Under the pieces are notes generated by a model. The model did no database searches. It was not told the DNA's origin and saw only the letters and a list, made by a program, of their open reading frames with translations. A stretch of 64,000 nt of DNA from NCBI RefSeq assembly GCF_001598055.1, contig NZ_CP014844.1:1302001-1366000 (forward strand). The letters run 5' to 3'. This stretch comes from Cupriavidus nantongensis (lineage in GTDB: Bacteria; Pseudomonadota; Gammaproteobacteria; Burkholderiales; Burkholderiaceae). The number at the start of each line of letters is the position of its first letter. The stretch's first letter is position 1. Of this stretch, positions 34,981-46,368 are shown piece by piece. The position numbers and the translations under genes are program-made.

Positions 34981-35513
34981 GGCTTGGGGCGCAGGTCGGT
35001 CAGGCGCGTGCCTGCCAGGCGGTCATGCAGGAACTGGCGGCGCGGGTCCAGCCAGGCCAGCAGGATCCAGATCAGCAGGCCGGCGCACAGCACGCCGACG
35101 AACGGCCCCTTGACCAGCCCGAGCAGATGGCCGACCGCGGCCGATGGCGGCAGCCACAGCCACGCCAGCACGTAGCGCAGCGCCGCCTGCGGCCAGCGCG
35201 GCGGCACGCCGGCAGAGTTTTCGACGCGCATGCGCCAGGTCTGCATCGCCAGGGTCTGGCCGTTGCGCTGCCAGAACCAGGTGAAGTACAGCCCCATCAC
35301 CAGGAAGCTCCACAGCTGGATCGCCAGCGGCCCGTCCACGCCCAGCTTCTGCAGCAGCGGCCGCAGCAGCAGGTAGGCGGCGGTCGAGGCGCTCAGCACG
35401 CCGAACAGCAGCACGCCTTCATAAAGCATGCAGGCGATGCGGCGGCGCAGCGGCGGCGCGGCCGGCGGCGTGGCGGCGGCGGGGGGCACGGGGTCGAGGG
35501 TGGCAGCGGGCAT
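34977..35513 (-). CDS. RDD family membrane protein
   Basis: A 178-residue inner-membrane protein of the RDD family, whose members are linked with ion exchange or remain uncharacterised. It has an N-terminal Pro/Ala linker, then RRRIACMLYEGVLLFGVLSAS with the first conserved arginine region. The typical GQTLAMQTWRMRV segment follows, then DPRRQFLHDRLAGTRL, carrying the second conserved motif. Four hydrophobic helices are visible. It is coupled to the lipase gene by a 4-base overlap and preceded by the DUF3106 gene 119 bases upstream. Confidence 0.88.
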   Translation of the reverse strand: MPAATLDPVPPAAATPPAAPPLRRRIACMLYEGVLLFGVLSASTAAYLLLRPLLQKLGVDGPLAIQLWSFLVMGLYFTWFWQRNGQTLAMQTWRMRVENSAGVPPRWPQAALRYVLAWLWLPPSAAVGHLLGLVKGPFVGVLCAGLLIWILLAWLDPRRQFLHDRLAGTRLTDLRPKP

Positions 35514-35632
35514 GGATGGCGATCGGAGCAGTGCGCCGGCGCGCGGCAGTCAGATGCCGGCGCGGGCCTGGCAAGGCCGGCCCGCGTGTGCTGGCCGGCC
35601 GCAAACGGCCATTATGCCAAATGGCCTTGGAA

Positions 35633-36460
35633 TTACTGGCGCACGGTGGCGTCGGACGCCGCGGCCGTCGCTTCGGCGGGGCCGGGGGCAGCCGCGGACG
35701 CGGGGAGTGCTGCGCTCGCTGGCGTTGCCGCAGTGGCAGCGGCGGGGGCGGACGCCGCCTCGACGGCAGCTGCGGAAGCCACGGGCAGCGCCGCGCCGTC
35801 GCTGGCCGGCGCCGGAGGGGCCGGATGGGCTGGATGGGCTGGATGGGCCGGATGGGCAGCGTGGCTCGCGCCCGCCTTGTGTTCATGGCGCAGCTGGCGG
35901 CTGGTGTCGCTGGGCAGGCGCTTGCCGCTGGGCAGCGCGCTGACGGCGCCGGGCCGGCGCGGCACCTGGTCGGCGGCGGCCAGCTTCTTCTTCTGCTCTT
36001 CGGGCAACTGCTGGTATTTGTCCCAGGCTTCGGCCTTCTTCTCGGTGGGGAGCGAGCGGGTGATCTGGTAGTTTTCGCGCGCCAGCCGGCGTTGCTGCGG
36101 CGTCATCCTGACCCACTCCGTCATGCGTGCCTGCAGCCGGGCCTGCTCGGCCGGCGAATACTTCGGATAGCGCGCGGCGATGCGCAACCACTTTTGGCGG
36201 TTCAGCTCCGGCAGGGTATCCCACAGCGGCTGCAGCGGCGCCAGGATGCGCTGGTTGACGGGGCTCAGGTCGGCCCAGGCCGGTTTGGCGCTGGCGGGCT
36301 GGGCCGGACGGGCCGGATGGGTGGGCGCGGCTCCGGCCACCGCGGAAGCTCCCTGTGCCTGCGCCGGGGCGGAGAGCAGCGCCCAGCAGGCGGCCGCGCC
36401 GGCCAGCAGGGCGACCAGCCGGCGGCGCGGGGCGTCGGGGTAGGGCAGCGGGGGCGCCAT
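35633..36460 (-). CDS. DUF3106 domain protein, exported, with AHP repeats
   Basis: A 275-residue protein with an N-terminal signal sequence (LVALLAGAAACWALLSAPAQA). The DUF3106 region covers about residues 58-150 (WADLSPVNQRILAPLQPLWDTL, RQKWLRIAARYPKYSP, MTEWVRMTPQQRRLARENY). A long low-complexity tail holds a run of AHP triplets and an Ala/Ser/Pro stretch. Function unknown; the family is typical of Burkholderiales and sits beside a sigma factor and DUF3619 gene, as here. One base separates it from DUF3619, so it is in the same transcript. Confidence 0.85.
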   Translation of the reverse strand: MAPPLPYPDAPRRRLVALLAGAAACWALLSAPAQAQGASAVAGAAPTHPARPAQPASAKPAWADLSPVNQRILAPLQPLWDTLPELNRQKWLRIAARYPKYSPAEQARLQARMTEWVRMTPQQRRLARENYQITRSLPTEKKAEAWDKYQQLPEEQKKKLAAADQVPRRPGAVSALPSGKRLPSDTSRQLRHEHKAGASHAAHPAHPAHPAHPAPPAPASDGAALPVASAAAVEAASAPAAATAATPASAALPASAAAPGPAEATAAASDATVRQ

Positions 36461-36461
36461 G

Positions 36462-36893
36462 CTATTGCCCGTGCTTCAGGAACACGTGGAAGCCCTCGTC
36501 GGCATAGGCCGTGGGCGGCAGGTCGTCGAGCAGCATGGCGGCGTCGATATCGGCCAGTTCCTCGATGCGCTTCTGCTCCTGCCAGTGGTAGATGCCCACC
36601 AGGCCGGCGCCCAGCGCAACCAGCGTCCAGACCAGTCCCAGCCGGCGCAGCCAGGCGCCCGCGCGGTGCAGCGGCGAGGCGTCGTCGTCGAACAGCGGCG
36701 CGTGCGCGCCCGGCATGGCCAGTTGCGGCACCAGCACGGGCGCCTCGGCCTTCTTGCGGGCGACCGCCATCCGGCGCGCGGCGGCGAGCCGTTCGGAAAT
36801 GTCGGCCGGCAGGGCATCGGCGCCGGCGTCGAGTGCCGCGCGAACCTCATGCGCAAACCGGCGCTCGCGGATTTCTTTGTCGTTTCTGCTCAT
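36462..36893 (-). CDS. DUF3619 family protein, possible anti-sigma partner
   Basis: A 143-residue protein with a soluble N-terminal half (RERRFAHEVRAALDAGADALPADISERLAAARRMAV) and a single transmembrane helix near residues 88-105 (LGLVWTLVALGAGLVGIYHW). A short C-terminal part follows (IDAAMLLDDLPPTAYADEGFHVFLK). The start overlaps the sigma factor stop by four bases. The layout of cytosolic segment, one helix and periplasmic tail, coupled to an ECF sigma gene, fits an anti-sigma-like role, but no zinc-binding ASD motif is visible and this is only a suggestion. Confidence 0.83.
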   Translation of the reverse strand: MSRNDKEIRERRFAHEVRAALDAGADALPADISERLAAARRMAVARKKAEAPVLVPQLAMPGAHAPLFDDDASPLHRAGAWLRRLGLVWTLVALGAGLVGIYHWQEQKRIEELADIDAAMLLDDLPPTAYADEGFHVFLKHGQ

Positions 36894-37459
36894 AGTCGAA
36901 CCCCCCGTGCGCGCAGGGCCTGCGCAAGCGTGTGCGTGGCACGGGAACAGTGCGTCTTGACGCTGCCTTCGGAACAGCCCATCACGGCCGCGGTTTCGGC
37001 GACGTCCATATCTTCCCAGTAACGCATCAGGAATGCCTGGCGTTGACGCGTGGGCAGGCGCTGGATCTCCTGCTCGATGATGTGCATGACCTGGGCCCGC
37101 TCGACCTTGTCGGCGCTGCTTTCGGCCGATTCGGAGCCGGCCTGCGCCTCTAGCGTCTCCAGCAGGTCGCTGTCGTCGCCGCCGTCGCGGTCGTCGCGCA
37201 GGCTGGAAAACAGCGAGACCCAGGTATTGCGCACCTTCTGGCGCCGGAACCAGTCATGGATGGTGTTCTGCAGGATGCGCTGGAACAGCGGCGCGAGTTC
37301 CGCGGCGCTCTTGTCGCCATATTTTTCGGCCAGCTTGATCATGGCGTCCTGGACGATGTCCAGCGCGGCCTCGTCGTCGCGGACGGCGAACACGGCCTGC
37401 TTGAAGGCGCGCCGCTCGACGCTGGCAAGAAAGGCGGACAGTTCCTGGTCGGTGGCCAT
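36890..37459 (-). CDS. ECF-type RNA polymerase sigma factor
   Basis: A 189-residue sigma-70 family factor. Region 2 (FLASVERRAFKQAVFAVRDDEAALDIVQDAMIKLAEKYGD) covers about residues 9-50 and continues through FQRILQNTIHDWFRRQKVRN. A charged linker follows, then region 4 (IEQEIQRLPTRQRQAFLMRYWEDMDVAETAAVMGCSEGSVKTHCSRATHTLAQALR). The four-base overlap with DUF3619 makes the pair translationally coupled. The gene starts at ATG 37459, and the downstream genes probably form its operon. Confidence 0.9.
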   Translation of the reverse strand: MATDQELSAFLASVERRAFKQAVFAVRDDEAALDIVQDAMIKLAEKYGDKSAAELAPLFQRILQNTIHDWFRRQKVRNTWVSLFSSLRDDRDGGDDSDLLETLEAQAGSESAESSADKVERAQVMHIIEQEIQRLPTRQRQAFLMRYWEDMDVAETAAVMGCSEGSVKTHCSRATHTLAQALRARGVRL

Positions 37460-37836
37460 TCAGGCGGTTGGGGCTTGTTGCGCCGGGACCCGGGCCCGGT
37501 TCTGGTGAATGTGCTGCCGGGGGCGCGCGGCGCCCCAAGGTGGTGGGATGCTAGCAAAATTTGGCCGCGCTGTACCGTTTTGTATGGCGGGACATACATG
37601 GCGCTGCGCAAAAGTTTTTGCAAATCCGGGGAACTTGCCGACGCCGGCGGCGTAAACAACCGTAGACCGCGCTGGTGCATTGCAGTATCATCGACGGTTC
37701 ACACGACATCAGTGGTTGTCTCATCCGGCCGCTTATGAGGCGGTCTTCCATGCAGACGCGCATCGCTTGAACCCGAGCCACAAGTTCGGCAGAGAGCATC
37801 CAAACAATTTTTTGCCGAAAATTGCAAAGGACTGAA
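37460..37836. other. Divergent spacer between the sigma factor and ilvI (377 bp)
   Basis: Much of this stretch is less GC-rich than its surroundings and must hold both promoters. For ilvI a TATCAT at 37686-37691 is a fair -10 without a convincing -35. A perfect 7-bp hairpin CAATTTT/AAAATTG (37805-37824) lies just before the AAAGGA ribosome site. A short frame ATG...TGA at 37735-37770 contains a single isoleucine codon, so it does not look like an ilv attenuator peptide. No gene is supported. Confidence 0.5.
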
Positions 37837-41230
<3,394 letters not shown>

Positions 41231-41275
41231 TCTAGCAGCGCTGCCTGATGGCCCGCGCCGCACGGCGGCGGGCCG

Positions 41276-41346
41276 AAGCCGTTCAGCGTTCCGTGCCTTG
41301 CCCTTCTATCATCGGAAGGGGATTGCCGGGACCTGAACGGCTTTTT
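41276..41346 (+). terminator. Long-arm composite terminator downstream of ilvC
   Basis: AAGCCGTTCAG (41276-41286) pairs perfectly over 11 bp with CTGAACGGCTT (41333-41343), followed by more T residues. The 46-base loop contains its own 6-bp hairpin CCCTTC/GAAGGG (41301-41320). This is an unusually large loop for an intrinsic terminator. Confidence 0.65.
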
Positions 41347-41479
41347 GTTATCCTTGTCGAACTTTTCGGGCAAGGCGTGCCGGATGCTGCTCCCCGCGGC
41401 GGCCGGCAGGGCGCGCGGCACTTGCGTGCCGCGGCCAGGCCGCCTTGCCCTGGCCTGTATCCACCGAAACACGTACTGC

Positions 41480-42130
41480 ATGAACTATCCTCATCCGCTG
41501 ATCGCCCGTGAAGGCTGGCCGTTCCTGGCCGGCGCCTTTGTCATCTCGCTGCTGGTGCATGCCAGCGCGGGCTTCTGGTGGGCGCTGCCGCTGTGGATCA
41601 TCACGGTGTTCGTGCTGCAGTTCTTCCGCGACCCGCCGCGTCCGATCCCGTCGCAGCCCAATGCCGTGCTGGCCCCGGCCGACGGCCGCATCGTCGTGGT
41701 CGAGAAGACCATGGACCCGTACGCCCAGCGCGAGGCGCTGAAGATCAGCGTCTTCATGAACGTCTTCAACGTGCACTCGAACCGCGTCTCGGTCGACGGC
41801 GCGGTGGAGAAGGTCGAATACTTTCCCGGCAAGTTCGTCAATGCCGACCTTGACAAGGCCTCGACCGAAAACGAGCGCAACGCCGTGCTGATCCGGCGCT
41901 CGGCCGACGGCCAGCTGGTGACGCTGGTGCAGGTGGCGGGCCTGGTGGCGCGCCGCATCCTGTGCTACACCAAGCCCGGCGACAACCTCTCGCGCGGCCA
42001 GCGCTACGGCTTTATCCGCTTCGGCTCGCGCGTCGACGTGTACCTGCCGCTCGACGCACGCCCGCGCGTGACCATCGGCGAGAAGGTGTCGGCCTCGTCG
42101 ACCATCCTCGCCGAACTCGACGTGCAGTGA
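41480..42130 (+). CDS. psd: Phosphatidylserine decarboxylase proenzyme, short form
   Basis: Produces phosphatidylethanolamine from phosphatidylserine at the inner membrane. The 216-residue proenzyme is of the PSD-A kind. It has an N-terminal hydrophobic pair ([35 protein letters not shown]), [23 protein letters not shown], and the self-cleavage region [15 protein letters not shown], where the Ser after FG becomes the pyruvoyl group. ATG 41480 is preferred to a TTG 135 bases earlier. pssA follows 25 bases later, so the two enzymes of the phosphatidylethanolamine branch are co-transcribed. Confidence 0.95.
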   Translation: MNYPHPLIAREGWPFLAGAFVISLLVHASAGFWWALPLWIITVFVLQFFRDPPRPIPSQPNAVLAPADGRIVVVEKTMDPYAQREALKISVFMNVFNVHSNRVSVDGAVEKVEYFPGKFVNADLDKASTENERNAVLIRRSADGQLVTLVQVAGLVARRILCYTKPGDNLSRGQRYGFIRFGSRVDVYLPLDARPRVTIGEKVSASSTILAELDVQ

Positions 42131-42155
42131 GCGGCGGCCTGACCGGAGCACAGTG

Positions 42156-43037
42156 ATGGTTGCCTTCCATCGACGTAACAAGCGCAGCGGCAGCGGCAAC
42201 GTGACCCACCTGCGGCCGTTCCGCCACAACCAGCTGCGCGGCGCCGACGACGACTTCGACGACGAAGCCGTCGACGACCACGATATCGCCTACCAGCGTC
42301 CGCGCCGGCGCGGCATCTACCTGCTGCCCAACGCCTTCACCACGGCGGCGCTGTTTGCCGGCTTCTTCGCCATCGTGCAGGCGATGAACATGCGCTTCGA
42401 CGCCGCCGCCATCGCCATCTTCGCGGCCATGGTGCTCGACGGCATGGACGGGCGCGTGGCCCGCATCACCAATACGCAGAGCGCGTTCGGCGAGCAGTAT
42501 GACTCGCTCTCGGACATGACCTCGTTCGGCGTCGCGCCGGCGCTGGTGATGTACGAATGGATCCTGCATGACCTGGGCAAGTGGGGCTGGATCGCGGCGT
42601 TCGTCTACTGCACCTGTGCGGCGCTGCGGCTGGCGCGCTTCAACGCCAATATCGGCGTCATCGACAAGCGCTTCTTCCAGGGCCTGCCGAGCCCGGCCGC
42701 GGCGGCGCTGGTGGCCGGCTTCGTCTGGCTGGTGATCGACAACAAGCTGCCGGTCAAGGAACTGTGGATGCCGTGGGTGGCGTTCGGCATCACGCTGTAC
42801 GCGGGGCTGTCGATGGTGTCCAACGCGCCGTTCTACAGCGGCAAGGCGCTCGACGTGCGCTACCGTGTGCCGTTCGGCATGATGGTGCTGGTCCTGGTGC
42901 TGTTCGTGGTGGTCTCGACCGATCCGCCGGTGGCGCTGTTCGGGCTGTTCGTGGCCTACGCGATTTCGGGCTACGTGCTGTGGGCCTGGCGGGCCATCCA
43001 TGGCAAGCCGGCGATCGAGAAGAAGCCGCGCGAATAA
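42156..43037 (+). CDS. pssA: CDP-diacylglycerol-serine O-phosphatidyltransferase
   Basis: Makes phosphatidylserine from CDP-diacylglycerol and serine, the substrate of Psd encoded just upstream. The 293-residue membrane protein has a charged N-terminal tail and then about eight helices. The CDP-alcohol phosphatidyltransferase signature reads DGMDGRVARITNTQSAFGEQYDSLSD (DG-xx-AR-x8-G-xxx-D-xxx-D). ATG 42156 is preferred over the preceding in-frame GTG because GGAG lies at a better distance. It ends at a perfect hairpin without a T-run. Confidence 0.95.
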   Translation: MVAFHRRNKRSGSGNVTHLRPFRHNQLRGADDDFDDEAVDDHDIAYQRPRRRGIYLLPNAFTTAALFAGFFAIVQAMNMRFDAAAIAIFAAMVLDGMDGRVARITNTQSAFGEQYDSLSDMTSFGVAPALVMYEWILHDLGKWGWIAAFVYCTCAALRLARFNANIGVIDKRFFQGLPSPAAAALVAGFVWLVIDNKLPVKELWMPWVAFGITLYAGLSMVSNAPFYSGKALDVRYRVPFGMMVLVLVLFVVVSTDPPVALFGLFVAYAISGYVLWAWRAIHGKPAIEKKPRE

Positions 43038-43041
43038 ATCG

Positions 43042-43063
43042 CAGAAGGGCGCTCAGGCGCCCT
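43042..43063 (+). terminator. Hairpin behind pssA
   Basis: A perfect 9-bp stem GAAGGGCGC / GCGCCCTTC with a TCAG loop lies just after the pssA stop. Only a short CATGCATTG follows instead of a T-run, so termination efficiency is uncertain. Confidence 0.6.
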
Positions 43064-43155
43064 TCATGCATTGCTGGATTCACAATTGTTTTCATGCCGC
43101 GGCCATCCGGGCGTGGCACTCTGCAGTGTTTTCCACCCACCGTCAGGAGGATGTC

Positions 43156-43659
43156 ATGGGCATGTTCGACTTCATCAAGGAAGCGGGAGAAAAGCTGTTC
43201 GGCACCGGCGAGGCCAAGGCCGCGCAGGCAGCGGCCGCGGCGGATGCATCGGCGGAGAAGGTCGATGCCGCCAATCGCGCCGCGGGCGACGCGATCGAGG
43301 CGTATATCAGGAAGATGGGGCTGGACGCGACCGGGCTGATGGTGCAGGTCGACGGCTCGCAGGGTCTCGTCACCGTGTTCGGCGTGGCACCCGACCAGGC
43401 CACGCGCGAGAAGATCATCCTGTGCGCCGGCAATGTCGAGGGCGTCGACAAGGTCGAGGACAAGATGTCGGTCAACGTCGAGTCCGCCGAGTCGCAATGG
43501 CATACCGTGGTCAAGGGCGACACACTGTGGGCGATCGCGCAGGCCGCCTATGGCAACGGTGCCGAGTACAACAAGATCTTCGAAGCCAACAAGCCGATGC
43601 TGAGCCATCCGGACAAGATCTACCCGGGCCAGAAGCTGCGCATCCCGCCCAAGGGCTGA
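43156..43659 (+). CDS. BON and LysM domain protein, Kbp/YgaU-like
   Basis: A 167-residue protein resembling E. coli Kbp (YgaU), a cytoplasmic potassium-binding protein. It has the N-terminal MGMFDFIKEAGEKLFG, a BON domain (about 40-105: VQVDGSQGLVTVFGVAPDQATREKIILCAGNVEGVDKVED) and a C-terminal LysM domain (about 112-165: WHTVVKGDTLWAIAQAAYGNGAEYNKIFEANKPML...KIYPGQKLRIP). No signal peptide is visible. ATG 43156 follows a consensus AGGAGG site. It stands as its own transcription unit before the leuA leader. Confidence 0.92.
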   Translation: MGMFDFIKEAGEKLFGTGEAKAAQAAAAADASAEKVDAANRAAGDAIEAYIRKMGLDATGLMVQVDGSQGLVTVFGVAPDQATREKIILCAGNVEGVDKVEDKMSVNVESAESQWHTVVKGDTLWAIAQAAYGNGAEYNKIFEANKPMLSHPDKIYPGQKLRIPPKG

Positions 43660-43696
43660 GACTTCTGCAGGGGGGCGCGTGCGGCAAAACCCTGTG

Positions 43697-43725
43697 TTGC
43701 GCGTGCGCGCCAAGTCGGCTATAGT
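43697..43725 (+). promoter_or_regulatory. Promoter of the leuA leader
   Basis: TTGCGC (43697-43702) and TATAGT (43720-43725) are spaced by 17 bp. The predicted transcription start is at about 43732, one base before the leader peptide ATG, which would make the leader mRNA nearly leaderless. Confidence 0.7.
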
Positions 43726-43732
43726 CGCAGCC

Positions 43733-43813
43733 ATGATTTCGCGCCAAGTCCTAATCGCCCGCACCACCCTAGGTGGCCTACTAGGCCATCAGGTCGGGAC
43801 GCGCGCGCGCTAA
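43733..43813 (+). CDS. leuL: leuA leader peptide (attenuator), 26 aa
   Basis: An ATG-to-TAA frame of 26 codons, beginning MISRQVLIARTT and ending VGTRAR. All four of its leucine codons are CTA (43751, 43769, 43778, 43781), two of them adjacent. CTA is rarely used by surrounding genes, which prefer CTG and CTC. A ribosome starved of charged tRNA-Leu would stall here. The frame is followed by a hairpin spanning its stop codon and then by an intrinsic terminator 44 bases further, before leuA. This is the standard design of a leucine attenuator. It has no evident ribosome site because the predicted transcript starts almost at the ATG. Confidence 0.85.
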   Translation: MISRQVLIARTTLGGLLGHQVGTRAR

Positions 43814-43836
43814 GGACGGACTTACCCCTTAGCGCG
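43806..43836 (+). promoter_or_regulatory. Hairpin over the leuL stop codon (pause or antiterminator partner)
   Basis: CGCGCTAAGG (43806-43815) pairs perfectly over 10 bp with CCTTAGCGCG (43827-43836). The leader stop codon TAA is in the 5' arm, so ribosome position decides whether it forms. A smaller GGCCTA/TAGGCC palindrome (43775-43787) covers the adjacent CTA codons. Which arm competes with the terminator is not certain from inspection. Confidence 0.7.
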
Positions 43837-43856
43837 GAATCCGCAAGGAATTTTCC

Positions 43857-43893
43857 AACGCCCCGGCCTGCTCCATGCACGCCGGGGCGTTTT
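43857..43893 (+). terminator. Attenuator terminator upstream of leuA
   Basis: AACGCCCCGGC (43857-43867) pairs with GCCGGGGCGTT (43881-43891), a 13-base loop between, followed by T residues. It lies between leuL and leuA and would stop transcription when leucine is ample. Confidence 0.85.
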
Positions 43894-43987
43894 GCATTCC
43901 ACAGCCGTGGAGCGCGGAACAGGCGGTAAAGCCCCGGACGCAGCATGCCGGGGACAGCACACGACAAGCAATCAGGAGCTCCACACC

Positions 43988-45529
43988 ATGTCTGACAAAC
44001 TGATCATTTTCGACACCACCTTGCGTGACGGCGAGCAATCGCCCGGCGCCTCGATGACGCGCGAGGAAAAGATCCGCATCGCGCGCCAGCTGGAACGCCT
44101 GAAGGTCGACGTGATCGAGGCCGGTTTCGCCGCGAGCTCCAACGGCGACTTCGAGGCGATCCGCTCGATCGCGCAGGTGGTCAAGGACTCCACCATCTGC
44201 TCGCTGGCGCGCGCCAACGACAAGGACATCGCCCGCGCGGCGGAGGCACTCAAGCCTGCCAACTCGTTCCGCATCCACACCTTCATCGCCACCTCCGCGC
44301 TGCACATGGAGAAGAAGCTGCGCATGACGCCGGACCAGGTGTACGAGCAGGCGCGCCTGGCGGTGCGCTTTGCGCGCCAGTTCACCGACGATATCGAGTT
44401 CTCGCCGGAAGACGGCAGCCGCTCGGACATGGACTTCCTGTGCCGCGTGCTCGAAGGCGTGATCGCCGAGGGCGCCACCACCATCAACCTGCCCGATACC
44501 GTCGGCTACGCCGTGCCGGAAGGCTATGCCGCGCTGATCCGCTCGGTGCGCGAGCGCATTCCCAACTCGGACAAGGCGGTCTGGTCGGTGCACTGCCATA
44601 ACGACCTCGGCATGGCCGTGGCCAACTCGCTGGCGGCGGTCAAGCTCGGCGGCGCGCGCCAGATCGAATGCACCATCAACGGCCTCGGCGAGCGTGCCGG
44701 CAACACCAGCCTGGAAGAAGTGGTGATGGCGGTGAAGACGCGCCGCGACTACTTCAACCTCGACGTCGGCGTCGATACCACGCAGATCGTGCCGGCTTCG
44801 AAGCTGGTGTCGCAGATCACCGGCTTCGCGGTGCAGCCGAACAAGGCCGTGGTCGGCGCCAATGCCTTCGCGCATGCCTCGGGCATCCACCAGGATGGCG
44901 TGCTCAAGGCGCGCGACACCTACGAGATCATGCGCGCGGAAGACGTGGGCTGGACCGCCAACAAGATCGTGCTGGGCAAGCTGTCGGGCCGCAACGCCTT
45001 CAAGCAGCGCCTGCAGGAGCTGGGCATCGAGCTCGACAGCGAGAGCGAGGTCAACGCCGCCTTTGCCCGCTTCAAGGAGCTGGCCGACCAGAAGGCCGAG
45101 ATCTTCGACGAAGACATCATGGCCATCGTCTCGAACGAGGCCCAGCACGATGCCAACGAACACTTCCGCTTTATCTCGCTGTCGCAGCGCTCCGAGACCG
45201 GCGAGCGTCCGCACGCGCGCGTGGTGTTCAGCATGGACGGCCAGGAGCAGAGCGGCGAGGGCGAGGGCAACGGCCCGGTCGACGCCACCCTGCATGCGAT
45301 CGAGTCGCGCGTGGGCAGCGGCGCCGAGATGGTGCTGTATTCGGTCAACGCCATCACCGGCGGCACCGAGGCCCAGGGCGAAGTGACCGTGCGCCTGTCC
45401 AAGGCCGGCCGCATCGTCAACGGCGTGGGCACCGACCCGGATATCGTCGCGGCCTCGGCCAAGGCCTACCTTGCCGCGCTGAACAAGCTGCACGACAAGG
45501 CCGTGCAGAAGATCAACCCGCAGATCTGA
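43988..45529 (+). CDS. leuA: 2-isopropylmalate synthase
   Basis: First committed enzyme of leucine synthesis: condenses acetyl-CoA with 2-oxoisovalerate. The 513-residue protein has the TIM-barrel catalytic domain ([21 protein letters not shown] with metal-binding Asp, and [19 protein letters not shown] with the HxH metal motif), then [22 protein letters not shown]. The C-terminal LeuA regulatory domain covers about residues 390-505 and is the leucine feedback site in the family. ATG 43988 follows CAGGAG. Expression is probably set by the attenuator just upstream. A strong terminator follows. Confidence 0.97.
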   Translation: MSDKLIIFDTTLRDGEQSPGASMTREEKIRIARQLERLKVDVIEAGFAASSNGDFEAIRSIAQVVKDSTICSLARANDKDIARAAEALKPANSFRIHTFIATSALHMEKKLRMTPDQVYEQARLAVRFARQFTDDIEFSPEDGSRSDMDFLCRVLEGVIAEGATTINLPDTVGYAVPEGYAALIRSVRERIPNSDKAVWSVHCHNDLGMAVANSLAAVKLGGARQIECTINGLGERAGNTSLEEVVMAVKTRRDYFNLDVGVDTTQIVPASKLVSQITGFAVQPNKAVVGANAFAHASGIHQDGVLKARDTYEIMRAEDVGWTANKIVLGKLSGRNAFKQRLQELGIELDSESEVNAAFARFKELADQKAEIFDEDIMAIVSNEAQHDANEHFRFISLSQRSETGERPHARVVFSMDGQEQSGEGEGNGPVDATLHAIESRVGSGAEMVLYSVNAITGGTEAQGEVTVRLSKAGRIVNGVGTDPDIVAASAKAYLAALNKLHDKAVQKINPQI

Positions 45530-45582
45530 TCTGGATTCCTGCGCTGACGGCGGAAGGCCTACCCGGCCCGAACGTACGGACC

Positions 45583-45619
45583 AGGCCCGCCATTCCCGAC
45601 CCGGGGATGGCGGGCTTTT
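45583..45619 (+). terminator. Terminator of leuA
   Basis: GGCCCGCCATTCCC and GGGGATGGCGGGC form a stem of about 12 bp followed by TTTTT. It lies 54 bases after the leuA stop. Confidence 0.9.
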
Positions 45620-45631
45620 TCATGGGCACGG

Positions 45632-46162
45632 TCAGAACAGGCGGCGCTCGTCGGGATCGTAGAGCGGGTCGGGCGTGATCTGGGTCCGGCGCAGCACGCC
45701 GGCATCGTCGAAATAGAAGTGGAACAGCGACGGCCATACGTCTTCGTGGCGGAAGCGGTAGGACCAGACCTCGTTGCGCATGCGCGGGAAGTAGCTGACC
45801 GGCAGCCGCGTCATGCCGAAGTGCTCGGCCACGTCGCGCTTGGTCCAGGTGTTGACCTGCGCCTTGTACAGCTCGGGCGTCGACAGCATGTTGCGGAACG
45901 CGGTCAGGTTGCCGTTGCGGTCGAAGTCGGCGCCATAGGCATACTGGCCCATCGGCTGCTTCGAGTAGATCCAGCGCGTGGTGCCGTCGCGCAGCGGGAA
46001 TACGTCGGTGGGCGGCCCGAACATGGCCTGCACCGCGGCCTGCGGCTGGCCCACCAGCCGGCTCCCTTCCTGCTCCGGCATCAGCGTGGCGCAGGCCGAC
46101 AGCATGGCGACGCCCAGCGCCAGCACGAGACGGCGCGCGCCCTTGGCGATGACGGAATGCAT
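45632..46162 (-). CDS. Outer-membrane lipoprotein of the SmpA/OmlA (BamE-like) kind
   Basis: A 176-residue predicted lipoprotein. The signal peptide RRLVLALGVAMLSAC ends in a LSAC lipobox, with the lipidated Cys at about residue 23. A BamE-like fold may follow (GSRLVGQPQAAVQAMFGPPTDVFPLRDGTTRWIYSKQP). Function is not known; an envelope assembly role is guessed from fold only. ATG 46162 is chosen because it gives a proper signal peptide and follows GAGG. It is divergent from the ABC binding-protein gene. Confidence 0.82.
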   Translation of the reverse strand: MHSVIAKGARRLVLALGVAMLSACATLMPEQEGSRLVGQPQAAVQAMFGPPTDVFPLRDGTTRWIYSKQPMGQYAYGADFDRNGNLTAFRNMLSTPELYKAQVNTWTKRDVAEHFGMTRLPVSYFPRMRNEVWSYRFRHEDVWPSLFHFYFDDAGVLRRTQITPDPLYDPDERRLF

Positions 46163-46368
46163 GGCTGGTCCTCGATCGATGTTTGGACTGTAGATACCGC
46201 CAGTGTAGTGCGGTGGCGGGCGGTGTGTGCATTCGGCGCTGCTTTTGTGCGGATCTGCCGCTAATCGTGCCGGTTCTGCCCGGAATTTGTGGCGCGGATG
46301 CGGACCGCGCCGGCATTTGCCCGCAGCGGGACGCTGCCGTACTATCCAGCGCTTTCCAGGAGAGACGA

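Noticed and set aside
37735..37770. A short frame in the ilvI leader as a possible attenuator peptide
   Set aside because: It contains one isoleucine and no run of valine, leucine or isoleucine codons. No terminator hairpin follows before ilvI.
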